NCBI RefSeq assembly: GCF_004335015.1
Contig: NZ_RQRU01000001.1
Span: forward strand, 992,001-1,056,000
Origin: Psychrobacter pygoscelis
GTDB lineage: Bacteria > Pseudomonadota > Gammaproteobacteria > Pseudomonadales > Moraxellaceae
Reading direction: 5' to 3'
DNA length: 64,000 nt
The stretch's first letter is position 1. Every line of letters starts with the position of its first letter. The notes under the pieces were generated by a model, which was given only the letters and a program-made list of their open reading frames with translations, had not been told where the DNA came from and searched no databases. Made by a program: the position numbers and the translations under genes. This document shows, one piece after another, positions 30,133 through 39,966 of the stretch.

Positions 30133-31608
30133 TTATTTATTATCGTTTTCAAACTGCTCAAGGATTTTGTTACCCTCGGTTTCCATCTTGGCTAGAGCGG
30201 CATCGACACTCATCGAACCATTGAATATCTGCTCCATGTAGCCCTCTTCCATCTCGCGAATCTCAGGCAGGTTACCGAGGCGAACGCCGCGAGACTGCGC
30301 CGTAGTATCAGCAGATAACGACTGCACCGCGATATCGGTGCCTGGGTTTTCATCGTAGTAGCCTTGATCTTTGGTTAAGTCATAACCCGACTTAACGACA
30401 GGTACATAGCCGGTTTTTTGATGCCAAGTTGCCGCATTCTCAGCTGTGGATAGATGGTGGAAGAATTTGGTGATGCCTTTGTAGACTTCAGGATCTTTGC
30501 CATCAAACACCCAAAGTGATGCGCCGCCGATGATGGTGTTTTGCGGCGCGCCTGCCACGTCTTCATAGTAGGGCAGTTTGCCAATACCGAATTTAAACTT
30601 ACCGTCTTTGAGCACTTGCGCCCGTGATCCAGAGGAGCCGGTAAAGATGCCGCACTCGCCTGACATAAAAAGCGAATTGGCGGCATCGGCGCGGCCGCCA
30701 TAAGTAAATGTGCCCTCATTGGACATCGTCGCTAGGTCTGAAAACAGACGCTTATATAATGGCTGAGTCAGTTGAAGACGGGCATCAAGGCCGCCGAAGC
30801 CATTTTCTTTGCTAGCAAAAGGAATGTTATGCCAAGCCGCGAAGTTCTCCACCAGCACCCAAGTCGGCCACGCCGTGGTATAACCGCAGAAACCCGCATC
30901 TTTAAGCGCTTTGGCATCTGACTTTAGCTCCCTATAAGTAGATGGCGCACGGTCTGGTAAGCCTGCTTTTGCATACATGTCTTTGTTGTAATACAAGACT
31001 GGCGTTGAGCTATTAAATGGCATAGACACCAGCTTGCCCTCCGTGCTCGAATAATAGCCTGCGACAGCGCCCACAAACTTAGAGGCGTCGATAGGGTCGC
31101 CCACTTCTTCTGCCAGCTCTTGAATGGGCTTGATAGCGCCGCCTGCATTCATCATCGTGGCGGTGCCAACCTCATAGACTTGCAAGATATCTGGAGATTG
31201 CTTAGCGCGGTAAGCGGCGATACCCGCATTCATTGATTCGTCATAGCCACCTTTATAGACGGCGGTAATCTGATACTCAGGGTTGGCGGCGTTAAAGTCA
31301 GCGACGATACCATCGAGAGTCTCGCCAAGCTCACCAGACATTGAATGCCAAAAGATAATCGGCGTGACGCCTGCGGCAGTGGCTGTGACCGCTTCACCAT
31401 CAGTTGAAGCACTGGACTCAGAGGAAGCGGGCGTATTGTTATTTGAGCAGGCCATGACACTAAGGGTCAATGCTGCTAGCAAGGTCTTGGCGGTCCAAGA
31501 GGTGACATTTGAGGATCGAGTAGGACGCTGAACTGGCGTTATTGCCGCGCTGTTATTTTGGCTTACTAAAGGGTTATCATTAAAATTTTCAAATTGACAT
31601 AAACGCAT
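30133..31608 (-). CDS. ugpB: Extracellular solute-binding protein UgpB
   Basis: The product is 491 residues from an ATG at 31608 with GGAAGG seven bases upstream; the open frame extends to 31662. A long N-terminal leader precedes a hydrophobic stretch and lipobox (LSVMACS, Cys at about 54). It is therefore a lipoprotein, unlike the soluble E. coli UgpB. The mature part is a family 1 binding protein: IIFWHSMSGELGETLDGIVADF and later FNSSTPVLYYNKDMYAKAG and GECGIFTGSSG. Those phrases are close to UgpB, which binds glycerol-3-phosphate or glycerophosphocholine. It heads the ugpBAEC-phosphatase operon. Confidence 0.92.
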   Translation of the reverse strand: MRLCQFENFNDNPLVSQNNSAAITPVQRPTRSSNVTSWTAKTLLAALTLSVMACSNNNTPASSESSASTDGEAVTATAAGVTPIIFWHSMSGELGETLDGIVADFNAANPEYQITAVYKGGYDESMNAGIAAYRAKQSPDILQVYEVGTATMMNAGGAIKPIQELAEEVGDPIDASKFVGAVAGYYSSTEGKLVSMPFNSSTPVLYYNKDMYAKAGLPDRAPSTYRELKSDAKALKDAGFCGYTTAWPTWVLVENFAAWHNIPFASKENGFGGLDARLQLTQPLYKRLFSDLATMSNEGTFTYGGRADAANSLFMSGECGIFTGSSGSRAQVLKDGKFKFGIGKLPYYEDVAGAPQNTIIGGASLWVFDGKDPEVYKGITKFFHHLSTAENAATWHQKTGYVPVVKSGYDLTKDQGYYDENPGTDIAVQSLSADTTAQSRGVRLGNLPEIREMEEGYMEQIFNGSMSVDAALAKMETEGNKILEQFENDNK

Positions 31609-31744
31609 ATTGCCTTCCAAATTATTGTTATTGGCAGGCATTTTAGACACTGATTGTGACAATTATATGAATCACTATTTAGGAATATTAATAAATAGGT
31701 AATCCCTAGTTTTAAATCCAGATTTTAGTCTTCAATCTATAGCA

Positions 31745-31790
31745 CAAAAAAAGACAGCCACCAAAGATGACTGTCTTTCTTTTTTACTTT
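31745..31790. terminator. Rho-independent terminator
   Basis: AAAGACAG pairs with CTGTCTTT around a 13-base loop, flanked by an A7 run and a T-rich tail. It lies between ugpB and the UPF0149 gene. On the minus strand it ends the UPF0149 transcript before the ugp promoter. Confidence 0.82.
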
Positions 31791-31866
31791 CTATTTGCTT
31801 AACTTTTTTACTTTCTATTTACTTAATAGAGTCACTCAACCATCGCTGGTGTCGGAAATATGGCGC

Positions 31867-32418
31867 TTACTCTGCAGTATGAAACAGTAAATACAGCTCG
31901 GTCAAATTGCCCTCGATACTATTGGCCATCTGCGCGAGGGCATCTTCATCTCTACGAATCTCAGCCAAGTCAGGGTCTTCATCCTCTACGTCCTCTGCCA
32001 TATCGATACCGCTGAACAGTATCATCGGCAAAGTCAATACAGCAACATCCTCAGCCGTATCATCGTCACTGAACCAATCTACACTCTCATCACCATACAT
32101 CGCATCGACAAAGCCAACTGACCAAGCAGCCAACTCAGATTCGGGGGAAAAATCTACCACCTCATCGCTTGCATCCAATGGCAGCTCAATACCTATCTCA
32201 TCTTTAAGATCAGCAATAAGCGACTCACGCCACGCAATTATTGCCGCCTTAACCTCAGTATCAATCTTGCTATCTTGACCTTCAAAAAGTAGCGACATCC
32301 AATTTGGTAATGGCTTGCCAACCACAGTAGCTGCCAAAAAACCATGAGTGGCGACGCTATCGAGACCAAACTCATTGGCGTCAGAATCTAGGTAATCTTT
32401 TAATTCATCTAAAGTCAT
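31867..32418 (-). CDS. UPF0149 (YecA/YgfB) family protein
   Basis: The product is 183 residues, acidic. It starts LDELKDYLDSDANEFGLDS-V-THGFLAA, as in the YgfB/YecA group. Conserved features are the early helix pair and the WSVGFVDAMYG segment. These are cytoplasmic all-helical proteins. YgfB-type proteins have been connected with regulation of antibiotic-resistance genes in Pseudomonas, but no role is established here. Confidence 0.85.
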   Translation of the reverse strand: MTLDELKDYLDSDANEFGLDSVATHGFLAATVVGKPLPNWMSLLFEGQDSKIDTEVKAAIIAWRESLIADLKDEIGIELPLDASDEVVDFSPESELAAWSVGFVDAMYGDESVDWFSDDDTAEDVAVLTLPMILFSGIDMAEDVEDEDPDLAEIRRDEDALAQMANSIEGNLTELYLLFHTAE

Positions 32419-32600
32419 ATTAGGTCACTTATTGTATCGGTAAATTAGCCGAATAGTTGATTGTTAAACTTCGTTAAACTAGGTGTGTCTATTAATACTT
32501 TTATACGTAAGCTAAGACACTTGAATCTTTCGAGCGATGACAATAGCGACGGTAATAATGACATTGATAACGAGGGTAATAAAAACGACAGTAGCTATGA

Positions 32601-32861
32601 CTAGTCATCAAACTCGTCATCTAAATCATCTAAGTCATCGTCAAGATCGTCATCTAAATCATCATCAAAGTCGTCGTCGAAGCCATCTTTTAGCTCACGA
32701 GCTAAGCGCTTTTCTTCAAGCAGGTTGTCAATTAAGCGGCGTTTCTCTAAGCTAGTTAACCGCTCTTTGGCGGTAGCCGCTGCTTCGTCTGCCAGCTTGG
32801 CTTCTGGATCCTCATCTTCAAAGGCATCATCAAAATCGTCATCGATATCTGGATCGCTCAC
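32601..32861 (-). CDS. Short acidic PA3496-like protein with Asp-rich tail
   Basis: The product is 86 residues from a GTG with AGGAG nearby. Both ends are strongly acidic. The central basic helix (SLEKRRLIDNLLEEKRLARE) matches the core of the PA3496 family of putative envelope-integrity proteins. The last ~28 residues are almost only Asp with Phe or Leu spacers, built from a repeated DDDLDD unit. The poly-acidic tail is longer than I expect for the family and could vary by replication slippage. Function is not established. Confidence 0.72.
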   Translation of the reverse strand: MSDPDIDDDFDDAFEDEDPEAKLADEAAATAKERLTSLEKRRLIDNLLEEKRLARELKDGFDDDFDDDLDDDLDDDLDDLDDEFDD

Positions 32862-33649
32862 AACAGGCTCCTATTACCTTAAGGTGATTGGGGTCGGCAT
32901 GGTCTCATCAATGTCACCATATTTCACAATTGGAATGATAGACAGTTATTAGAGACTTAACTTTATAACGAATTACTGATCATTAGCTATAGCGGCAGTT
33001 ACTGCTACTCACTACCAATGATCTGCCTAGTACGCTCAATATCGCTTTACCGCATCTGACTTATACTCTAGCTTACTGCGGCCCTACTCACTAAAGCCAT
33101 CATCATCTCGTCAAATTGATTGTCATATTGATAAGGATAATCTTAGTAAGCCAGCTTATATATTGCTAAAAACTAAGCGCTATTAAGGCCACTTTATACA
33201 CTAATCTAGATAAAAACTATAGTCTTTATCGCCTAACTTTCCTACTTTTTTAAGCTATATTTAGCAGCGCAGCATTTAGAGCCAATGCTAAGTATAAATC
33301 CAAGCGATAGATTAAGCGTACCTCAAGGCTTCTTATAAAACCTTAACTGAAGATTGTCAATGACTATTGTAATTTTACCTCGCAAAACCCTGCTATCCCT
33401 TAATCGACTTTGCTCATTTGTCCCAGTAACTGCCTGCAGAAGACCTCACAGTTAACAAAAGCTGCACAGCACTCGCAAACTGCAAGCCAGCTTGACCATC
33501 GTTACATAATCTTAATGCTGTAAGTCAGCGTACTACTGGCTCTATCAGTTTTTATTTAAGGGAAATAGACGATGACTATCATCATCTATTGATATTTAGC
33601 CAATTTATTTCTAATCAGCTTACCTATGAATTGGATATTGCACCTCTAT
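32862..33649. other. Long intergenic region with no supported gene
   Basis: 788 bases of AT-rich DNA. I find no coding frame with a ribosome site, no RNA gene, no copy of the 145-base repeat and no strong hairpin. It presumably holds the promoter of the acidic-protein gene. The rest is unexplained. Confidence 0.35.
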
Positions 33650-35188
33650 TTATGCTTCATTACCAGAGAGTAGCACCGCATTTCGCACATCAATTAACCG
33701 CTGCATCATGGCTTCATTGGTGCCATCAAAAAACGCACTTTCGCGCTCATAGACCGTCGTAGGTCTCGGTAAGCTACGCAGTTGCACATGATTGCCAATC
33801 TGCTTTAGCCCCGATTTAGGAAATAGTATTAGCATCTCGCCGCGGCGACCTACCGTCGTCAACAGATTGCTTAGTGGCCGAGCTTGCTTATCATCACTAA
33901 CACCGATGCGAATAGGTAAGGCAAAGCGCGAAAGCTCACGGTGCTTATCATAAATAATCTGGTTGAGCATGAGATATAGCTTACCTAACATCACCCCTGC
34001 CAAAGCTACTTTACTATGGTCATTATCAGCCTTTAACACCACCACAGCGCCGCTATGGTCAAACTTAGGCTGATTGAGCAAAGAGACACCATGCAGCAAA
34101 GGCTGCTTCAGAAGCTCAGTAACCGCCTGATTCAATAGCTGTGAGCATAAGGTGAAATATGGATCTGCCGTTTCAGGCGCCAACTTGTCTAACAATCGAT
34201 AATTGTCATCATAGACAATCTGAACATCCACCGTATCGATATGGCGATTGGCAGACAATACAGAGGCAGAGACGGTACTATGAGCTTGATTATCTTGTGC
34301 TGAGACATCGGTTGAGTTAGCCGTTGCCTGCTTATTAAACGCTCGCTCCTCTGAGGCACTCGTCAGCAAATCATCGGCACTAATGTCCAAAGACTTGTCA
34401 TCCTGCTGCGACTGTACGTAGGCATTTAGCTCATTATGAATATCCGTCGCTGATGGTTTAGCTAAGGTGTTATCTGATTGAGCTGCTTGCGCGGCATTAT
34501 AGTCTGGCGTAGCGCCTGTATCCTCATGATGACGACCGAATAGCGACCAACGCTTATGTGCTGCGCCATCAGTACTGACATCATCAGCGCCGCTAGTCTG
34601 CACCAGACTTGGGTCTTCATGTGCTGTTCTGCCCATCTGGGTTGTAGGCTTGTATTGCTGGCGATAGTGCTCGTGAATGTCGCGACTAAGGGCATTGATC
34701 TGAGCTTTAGTAGGGCGCGCCACATAACCATAAAGCAACCATAAAAATAAATGCAGGAGCAAAGAGCCGATCACAAAGGGCCATTGACTGGCAATAATCT
34801 CACCTTTACTGGTGTCTTTTAGAGTCAGTGCCACACTGCCAATCACCGCATCACCTTTGGTCGCTATCTGCCGAATGGTCTTACCTTGATGCATCGGCGC
34901 ATTGCCAAGTGGCACCAATACCTCATCATTGGCATCCTTAATGACCAACCGCGCCACATCTTGCTCACTAGTATAACGGCCAGCGATGACGCTCAAACTG
35001 ACTCGGTCTCGGTTTTGCAGAGCAAAGCTAGATTCATTAATCAGCTGCGTGACCATCTGCTCGCCTTTTTGCGCTTGGCTTTTTTCTAACTGCTGCTCAG
35101 TACTAAGTACTAATAGCAAGGTCTGCAAGCTAAAACTAATGAGAATAATCGTGGCAAATAAGCCTTGTCGCGGCGCTAAATACGTCAT
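33650..35188 (-). CDS. AhpA/YtjB (SMP_2)-family inner-membrane protein
   Basis: The product is 512 residues. An N-terminal membrane helix lies at ~8-28, a periplasmic domain at ~30-140, and a second helix at ~140-160 (VIGSLLLHLFLWLLYGYVARP). A long polar, low-complexity cytoplasmic linker (~170-310) and a C-terminal domain follow. This layout and its divergent position next to serB match E. coli ytjB (smp)-serB. The family function is not well defined. The linker is longer than in enteric relatives. Confidence 0.72.
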   Translation of the reverse strand: MTYLAPRQGLFATIILISFSLQTLLLVLSTEQQLEKSQAQKGEQMVTQLINESSFALQNRDRVSLSVIAGRYTSEQDVARLVIKDANDEVLVPLGNAPMHQGKTIRQIATKGDAVIGSVALTLKDTSKGEIIASQWPFVIGSLLLHLFLWLLYGYVARPTKAQINALSRDIHEHYRQQYKPTTQMGRTAHEDPSLVQTSGADDVSTDGAAHKRWSLFGRHHEDTGATPDYNAAQAAQSDNTLAKPSATDIHNELNAYVQSQQDDKSLDISADDLLTSASEERAFNKQATANSTDVSAQDNQAHSTVSASVLSANRHIDTVDVQIVYDDNYRLLDKLAPETADPYFTLCSQLLNQAVTELLKQPLLHGVSLLNQPKFDHSGAVVVLKADNDHSKVALAGVMLGKLYLMLNQIIYDKHRELSRFALPIRIGVSDDKQARPLSNLLTTVGRRGEMLILFPKSGLKQIGNHVQLRSLPRPTTVYERESAFFDGTNEAMMQRLIDVRNAVLLSGNEA

Positions 35189-35474
35189 GGTGTGCTAAAC
35201 TTTTTTATTAGTGGGTCATTAAAGATGAAGGGTTAACAACATCTGCTCTTATTGAAGGGTAAGGGTCAACCAAGCATTAACTTGGTGCTGGCAAAACGGT
35301 CATCAAAATTAGAGTTGCTAATCTTACTTTTGCCCGTCATTCTTTACGCTTTTTATAATATCTTATATTGTAGCGCAACTGATTATATATCAGCTCAAGT
35401 TACTGTCTATAATGATGATATGAAAGCTGTTATTATTCCTAATCTTATCTAAGCACACAAGGGACAATTGAGCC

Positions 35475-36659
35475 ATGCCAAAAAATACACCTTACTCGTT
35501 ACCAAAAGACAGCAAAGCTTGGCAACAAGCGTTAGACTCTGTCGCCTCATTACTCCCCTCTAATGTAACCAGTGAGGATTTGGATACTCTCCAGTCCCTG
35601 CCCATCTTTGCTTTGATTGTTGTACTGCCTAAAGCTGAAACTGACCCTACTACTAAGGTGCAAAAATATATTCAGGCTTGGGTAGACGATCAGCCAAGCT
35701 GGCAACTGGTTACAGTCGCCGACGATGCCGATGCCGCACGTATTTCCCTACCCGAAGCCGACTTTGATAATGACAGCGCTATCACTGATGTTACGGTGCT
35801 GCGCTACCTACTGATCCCGACGACAGCTACGCTCATGCACCCGGAGAAAAAGACGGCGGCAGCGCATATCATTGATGAGCAACTGACCACCCGTTTGCGC
35901 CGCAAACTTACCGAGCATCAGCAGGCTACTGCGACTGCTAATACTAGCTTAACCCCGCTCGAAGTCGTTGACTGTCATATTTTGTCTGTTGGACATATGC
36001 TACGACCACATAAGCTTGCCTGCTTCGATATGGACTCTACCTTAATTGAGCAAGAGGTCATTGATGAGCTGGCCCGCGCGGCTGGTATTGGTGAAGAAGT
36101 CGCCCAGATTACTGAATCAGCGATGCGTGGTGAGATCGACTTTGATGAATCATTCGCCAAACGCTTATCTCTATTAGAAGGGTTATCTACCGAAGTCCTT
36201 GACGATATCTGTGCGCAGCTTACCTTATCTAAAGGCGCCAAGTTTACCTTAAGCGCGCTCAAGGCACTCGGCTATCATACCGTATTGGTGTCAGGTGGGT
36301 TTAGCTATTTTGCACAGCGTGTTGCTGAGCAGTTAGGTATCGATGAGATCCATGCTAATAAGCTAGATATAGAAGATGGTAAAGTCACAGGCTACCCTCA
36401 GCTCCCTATTGTTAATGGCGAGCGTAAAGCCATGCTCACTGGCAAGACTGCTGAGCACTTAGGAATTGCGATGACTCAAGTCGTCTGTATCGGTGACGGC
36501 GCTAATGATTTACCCATGATGGCTGAGGCTGATTTAGGTATTGCTTATCAGGCCAAACCTATTGTGCAAGCCCGCGCAGATGCGGCGATCAATGTGACTG
36601 GCTTAGAAGGTGTGCTATATGCTCTAGGCTATCCAGCGCCATCGCGTGAAAATAGCTAA
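35475..36659 (+). CDS. serB: Phosphoserine phosphatase SerB
   Basis: The product is 394 residues. It catalyses the last step of serine synthesis, O-phosphoserine to serine. HAD motif I is CFDMDSTLIEQEVIDELARA (D185, D187). Motif II is VLVSGGFSYFAQRV. Motif III is CIGDGANDLPMM. The ~170-residue N-terminal part is ACT-like, and the motifs LRPHKLACFDMDST link the domains. It is longer than E. coli SerB (322) and nearer in size to the pseudomonad forms. It diverges from the YtjB-like gene. GGGACAA precedes the start. Confidence 0.96.
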   Translation: MPKNTPYSLPKDSKAWQQALDSVASLLPSNVTSEDLDTLQSLPIFALIVVLPKAETDPTTKVQKYIQAWVDDQPSWQLVTVADDADAARISLPEADFDNDSAITDVTVLRYLLIPTTATLMHPEKKTAAAHIIDEQLTTRLRRKLTEHQQATATANTSLTPLEVVDCHILSVGHMLRPHKLACFDMDSTLIEQEVIDELARAAGIGEEVAQITESAMRGEIDFDESFAKRLSLLEGLSTEVLDDICAQLTLSKGAKFTLSALKALGYHTVLVSGGFSYFAQRVAEQLGIDEIHANKLDIEDGKVTGYPQLPIVNGERKAMLTGKTAEHLGIAMTQVVCIGDGANDLPMMAEADLGIAYQAKPIVQARADAAINVTGLEGVLYALGYPAPSRENS

Positions 36660-36872
36660 TTAATACCACGCGCGCTGCTGATAGAACTTCTCTAGCTTTA
36701 TAGATCTGGTTGTTTAAAACCGCGATAAAGAACCACAATAACAGCGAGATAGTCTTTATCAGTCGCACCTCAAGCGTGATAACAATCTACTCAATTAATG
36801 ACAGTTTTATATTGGGCAGTCTCCAGTCTCAATTATATTGGTCCGCTTTTAACTTTATTCTGAGCGCAATCT

Positions 36873-37910
36873 ATGTCTTCTTCTCGTCACACTTCCAAAG
36901 TCTCTAAACCTGCTGTTAAGGATACGACTACGACCTTGCAGCCTGAGTTCGGCTCAGATCAAGCGGCTCATTCAAGCTCTGCCACTGCCAATACTGCCCG
37001 CTTAGATGGCGAGAAGGATAATAGCCCCAAGCAGCTACTGGGTGTGTATATCAAAGGTATGGCTATGGGCGCCGCTGATATCGTGCCAGGCGTGTCAGGG
37101 GGTACTATCGCCTTAATCGCTGGTATTTATGAGCGGCTTATCAATGCGATTGGCAGCGTCGGCCCAGAGCTGTGGCAGGTCTGGCGGCGTCAAGGCGGCA
37201 TCAAAGGCCTGATTGCTATCTGGCGCTATGTCGATGCGACCTTTTTGCTGTGTCTTATCGCCGGGATTGCTACAAGCTTTGTCACCTTGGCCGGTGCTAT
37301 TAAGTATTTACTTGATAATCAGCCGTTACTAATTTGGTCGTTCTTTTTTGGCTTGGTCGTCGCAACGGTATTTATTTTATCGACCGAGGTCAAGCGTTGG
37401 TCTGTCTCTCGATTGGCACTCTTTGCGGCAGGTATGGTCGCTGCTGTACTCATTAGTATAGCGCCTATTATTCCTGTCACCCCAAGTCTACCTTATCTAT
37501 TCTTCTCCGGAGCTGTGGCGATTTGCGCCATGATCCTGCCAGGGGTATCTGGCTCTTTTATATTGTTACTATTGGGGGCTTATGACACCGTACTTGAAGC
37601 AGCGCACTCGCTGAATTTGTCTATTTTACTCACTGTACTTGCGGGTATGGTGACAGGATTGCTATTGTTCTCGCGGGTACTCAAATGGCTATTGTCTCAT
37701 TATTATCAAGGTACTTTGGCGCTGTTAACTGGCTTTATCGCTGGCTCTTTACTCAAGATTTGGCCTTGGAAGACAGAAAGCTTAGGCCACACCTTACCTT
37801 GGCATTACCCTGGTGGCGCTCAGTGGCTGACCACTTTAGGACTGATGTTCGTAGGAGCAATTGTCGTGTTATTGATCTCTTGGTGGGGACGACGTAATCA
37901 AGCTTATTAG
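36873..37910 (+). CDS. DUF368 membrane protein
   Basis: The product is 345 residues with about eight to nine membrane helices after a polar ~50-residue N-terminal tail. The DUF368 signatures are clear: KGMAMGAADIVPGVSGGTIA near residue 68-87 and the second-half repeat CAMILPGVSGSFILLLLGAY. The family has recently been linked to undecaprenyl-phosphate flipping (PopT-type), so recycling of the cell-wall lipid carrier is a reasonable inference. It lies 213 bases downstream of serB. Confidence 0.92.
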   Translation: MSSSRHTSKVSKPAVKDTTTTLQPEFGSDQAAHSSSATANTARLDGEKDNSPKQLLGVYIKGMAMGAADIVPGVSGGTIALIAGIYERLINAIGSVGPELWQVWRRQGGIKGLIAIWRYVDATFLLCLIAGIATSFVTLAGAIKYLLDNQPLLIWSFFFGLVVATVFILSTEVKRWSVSRLALFAAGMVAAVLISIAPIIPVTPSLPYLFFSGAVAICAMILPGVSGSFILLLLGAYDTVLEAAHSLNLSILLTVLAGMVTGLLLFSRVLKWLLSHYYQGTLALLTGFIAGSLLKIWPWKTESLGHTLPWHYPGGAQWLTTLGLMFVGAIVVLLISWWGRRNQAY

Positions 37911-37922
37911 TGACTGACAATA

Positions 37923-38074
37923 TATAGCCAGTTCATTATAAAAATAGTTCAATGGTACTGGTACTGGGATGAATTTTTCGCAGCCTCTGTCGACGCGTCC
38001 GTAGTAAGACAGAAAAATTTATAACAGTTCCGCATTACATTACGATGACTCTATTTTATTTGGACTCGACTATA
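37923..38074. repeat. MITE-like interspersed repeat, copy 1
   Basis: A 152-base copy of a repeat found three times in the window. It opens TATAGCCAGTTCATTATAAAA and ends GACTCGACTATA. The shared core includes ACTGGGATGAATTTTTCGCA, CAGCCTCTGTCG and CAGAAAAATTTATA. It differs from copies 2 and 3 by a 5-7 base duplication near 37954 (GGTACTGGTACTGG). It starts 13 bases after the DUF368 stop codon, and the ends are imperfect inverted repeats. The remaining DNA up to 38251 shows nothing else. Confidence 0.85.
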
Positions 38075-38251
38075 AGTTCTCCTTAACACCCTATGTCATC
38101 TTGCGTCAAAAAAGCGCTAAAAAAGTGCAAAAATGTTATCTAATTTTATACGACAACTGCTGTCGCAAAGCTGACGAATTGCTCTTTCGATTGTCACACT
38201 TTATCGCCATAATAGCTGCATACCATCTGACTGCTAACGAGGCGATGCACT

Positions 38252-38668
38252 ATGCTTATCTTTACCCTCACAACGCTCACATCCGGCGATATTAATGCGG
38301 CTCCTATCGGTACTTCTTCTTTAAGTTCAGGGGAGCTGATGGGCTATGGTCTACTGGCAATAGGCGTTATAGCAACTGCACTATCATCACAGCGCTACTT
38401 ACTACTTTATGCATTAGCAGGCATGATGTATTGGCTAGTTATCGAGGGCATGCAGACTGTCCTGACCTCCACCCTACCACTGTCTAGTTGGCACGGTTAT
38501 GTCACCGCGATGGCGATTAGCTGGCTACCATTCTGTGCTTGGGTTATCGCCAGAATATGGCGTTATGACACAGTCAGCTTGACCACTAAAAAACGCCGAG
38601 CTGCGGCACAAAGTCGCTACATTGAGCACACACCCGTCTACGATCAATACCAACCCAAGTTTCAATAG
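38252..38668 (+). CDS. Small membrane protein, unknown function
   Basis: The product is 138 residues with three hydrophobic segments (about 28-45, 50-75 and 82-102) and a basic C-terminal tail (KKRRAAAQSR). No family was recognised. The ATG at 38252 lacks a strong ribosome site. Composition and codon use look coding. It is flanked by two copies of the interspersed repeat. Confidence 0.62.
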   Translation: MLIFTLTTLTSGDINAAPIGTSSLSSGELMGYGLLAIGVIATALSSQRYLLLYALAGMMYWLVIEGMQTVLTSTLPLSSWHGYVTAMAISWLPFCAWVIARIWRYDTVSLTTKKRRAAAQSRYIEHTPVYDQYQPKFQ

Positions 38669-38933
38669 TTACTTATCCATGGCAGCCATTTGAGCCACTA
38701 TTATCAGCCATCAGCAATACTGCCCGTTTAATACGTTGAATATTAGGTGTCATATAGCACCTTCTTACACTCTATAGTTATCAATAGCTAAAGATTGGAA
38801 AACTAGAGGCAACTCATTTTAATAAGCTATTTTCTATCGCTCATCATTACCACCTTTATTCGCATTACTGCTGATACCTGTCTTGTTTATACTGCGGCTG
38901 CCGTCATTTAGGCTATCTTCTCTTAATTTTAAT

Positions 38934-39078
38934 TATAGTCAGCTCATTATAAAAACGATTTAGCGGTACTGGGATGCATCTTTCGCAGCCTCTGTCGGCG
39001 CGCCCACAGAAAGCCAGAAAAATTTATACCAATTGCCATCATATTACGATGACTCGATTGTATTTATACTCAACTATA
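38934..39078. repeat. MITE-like interspersed repeat, copy 2
   Basis: A 145-base copy opening TATAGTCAGCTCATTATAAAA and ending ATACTCAACTATA. The inner part keeps AGCGGTACTGGGATG, CGCAGCCTCTGTCGG and CCAGAAAAATTTATACCA. It is the most diverged of the three copies. No open frame spans it. The flanking DNA (38669-38933 and 39127-39411) contains no gene I can support. Confidence 0.85.
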
Positions 39079-39094
39079 GTTTACTAAATTAGCA

Positions 39095-39126
39095 CCTATC
39101 ATCTAACATTGATGATAGGCTTTTTT
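39095..39126 (+). terminator. Rho-independent terminator with no obvious gene before it
   Basis: CCTATCATC (39095-39103) pairs perfectly with GATGATAGG (39111-39119) across a 7-base loop, followed by C and six T. It begins 17 bases past repeat copy 2 and 427 bases past the nearest upstream stop codon. Confidence 0.8.
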
Positions 39127-39411
39127 ACTTTTGCCTTAAGCTAGAATACTGACTATTGCCCCACTTACTCTATTCTTAAAGTAATTACATGCTGAACCAA
39201 AGTGGCTACCTAATTACTAAAATACCTACGTAATTACTAATGACTGCCATGGTCATTAAGCTTTATACTGCTCGTTATCATTAAATTGTCACTATAATGG
39301 CGATCTTACTTTTGATATTCCCTATAATAATGGTACAGGTCGTATTTTTCATTGTCATCTATTATTAATCTATATCGTTACTCTATATCTTAATTTTTTA
39401 GGAGTTTTACC

Positions 39412-39918
39412 ATGTTTACTATTCCGGTACTAAATATCAAAGCGGATCCGTTAGATGCACTACTTGCCGCTATTGGCTACCGCTTGTCCATGCTTGCAGG
39501 CAGTGACAATGAGGATTTCAAAGACCTACTTAATGATCGTCAAGTGACCATCCAGTTAGGTAGCGATGACGCTGGTATAGCGCGCTATTATCAGTTTAAT
39601 AATGGTAGCTTTAGCCAACATAGTGGCGAGGCAAAAGATGCGGATTTAACCATCGATTTTCAGGATTCTATGACCGGTGTTAAGCTGCTATCTGGTGGCG
39701 ATGCTTCAGCCTTTATGACCGCAATTCAAGACGGTAAAATGAAGATGGAAGGCGATTATAGCTTGCTGATGTGGTTTAACAAGCTGGCTAAGCACATCGT
39801 GCCTGAAATTCCAGAAGAATATAAACCGTATATCCAAAAAGCCAAACCCTATGCTTACAAAGTACAACAGTTTGCTAAGCATTGGATGGGTGTCGCCAAA
39901 CACAAACTATCAAAATAG
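39412..39918 (+). CDS. SCP2-like sterol/lipid-carrier domain protein
   Basis: The product is 168 residues. It has an SCP2-type fold pattern: an N-terminal helix, a strand-rich middle (RQVTIQLGSDDAG to DADLTIDFQDSM), the GDASAFMTAIQDGKMKMEGD turn typical of SCP2 domains, and a helical C-terminal part. Such proteins bind lipids or quinone precursors in the cytoplasm. The closest functional relative cannot be chosen by eye. AGGAG precedes the ATG. A terminator follows at 39967. Confidence 0.8.
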   Translation: MFTIPVLNIKADPLDALLAAIGYRLSMLAGSDNEDFKDLLNDRQVTIQLGSDDAGIARYYQFNNGSFSQHSGEAKDADLTIDFQDSMTGVKLLSGGDASAFMTAIQDGKMKMEGDYSLLMWFNKLAKHIVPEIPEEYKPYIQKAKPYAYKVQQFAKHWMGVAKHKLSK

Positions 39919-39966
39919 ACTGAATAAACGCTAGTCATTTTATAGTTAGCGTTCGACATTCTTTAT

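Noticed and set aside
32537..32755. Plus-strand His/Arg-rich frame opposite the acidic protein
   Set aside because: It is the antisense of the Asp-rich tail; the minus-strand gene has a good ribosome site and a family-like core.
35252..35452. 66-codon frame between the YtjB-like gene and serB
   Set aside because: It occupies the divergent promoter region of serB and has a hydrophobic stretch but no ribosome site; most likely promoter DNA.
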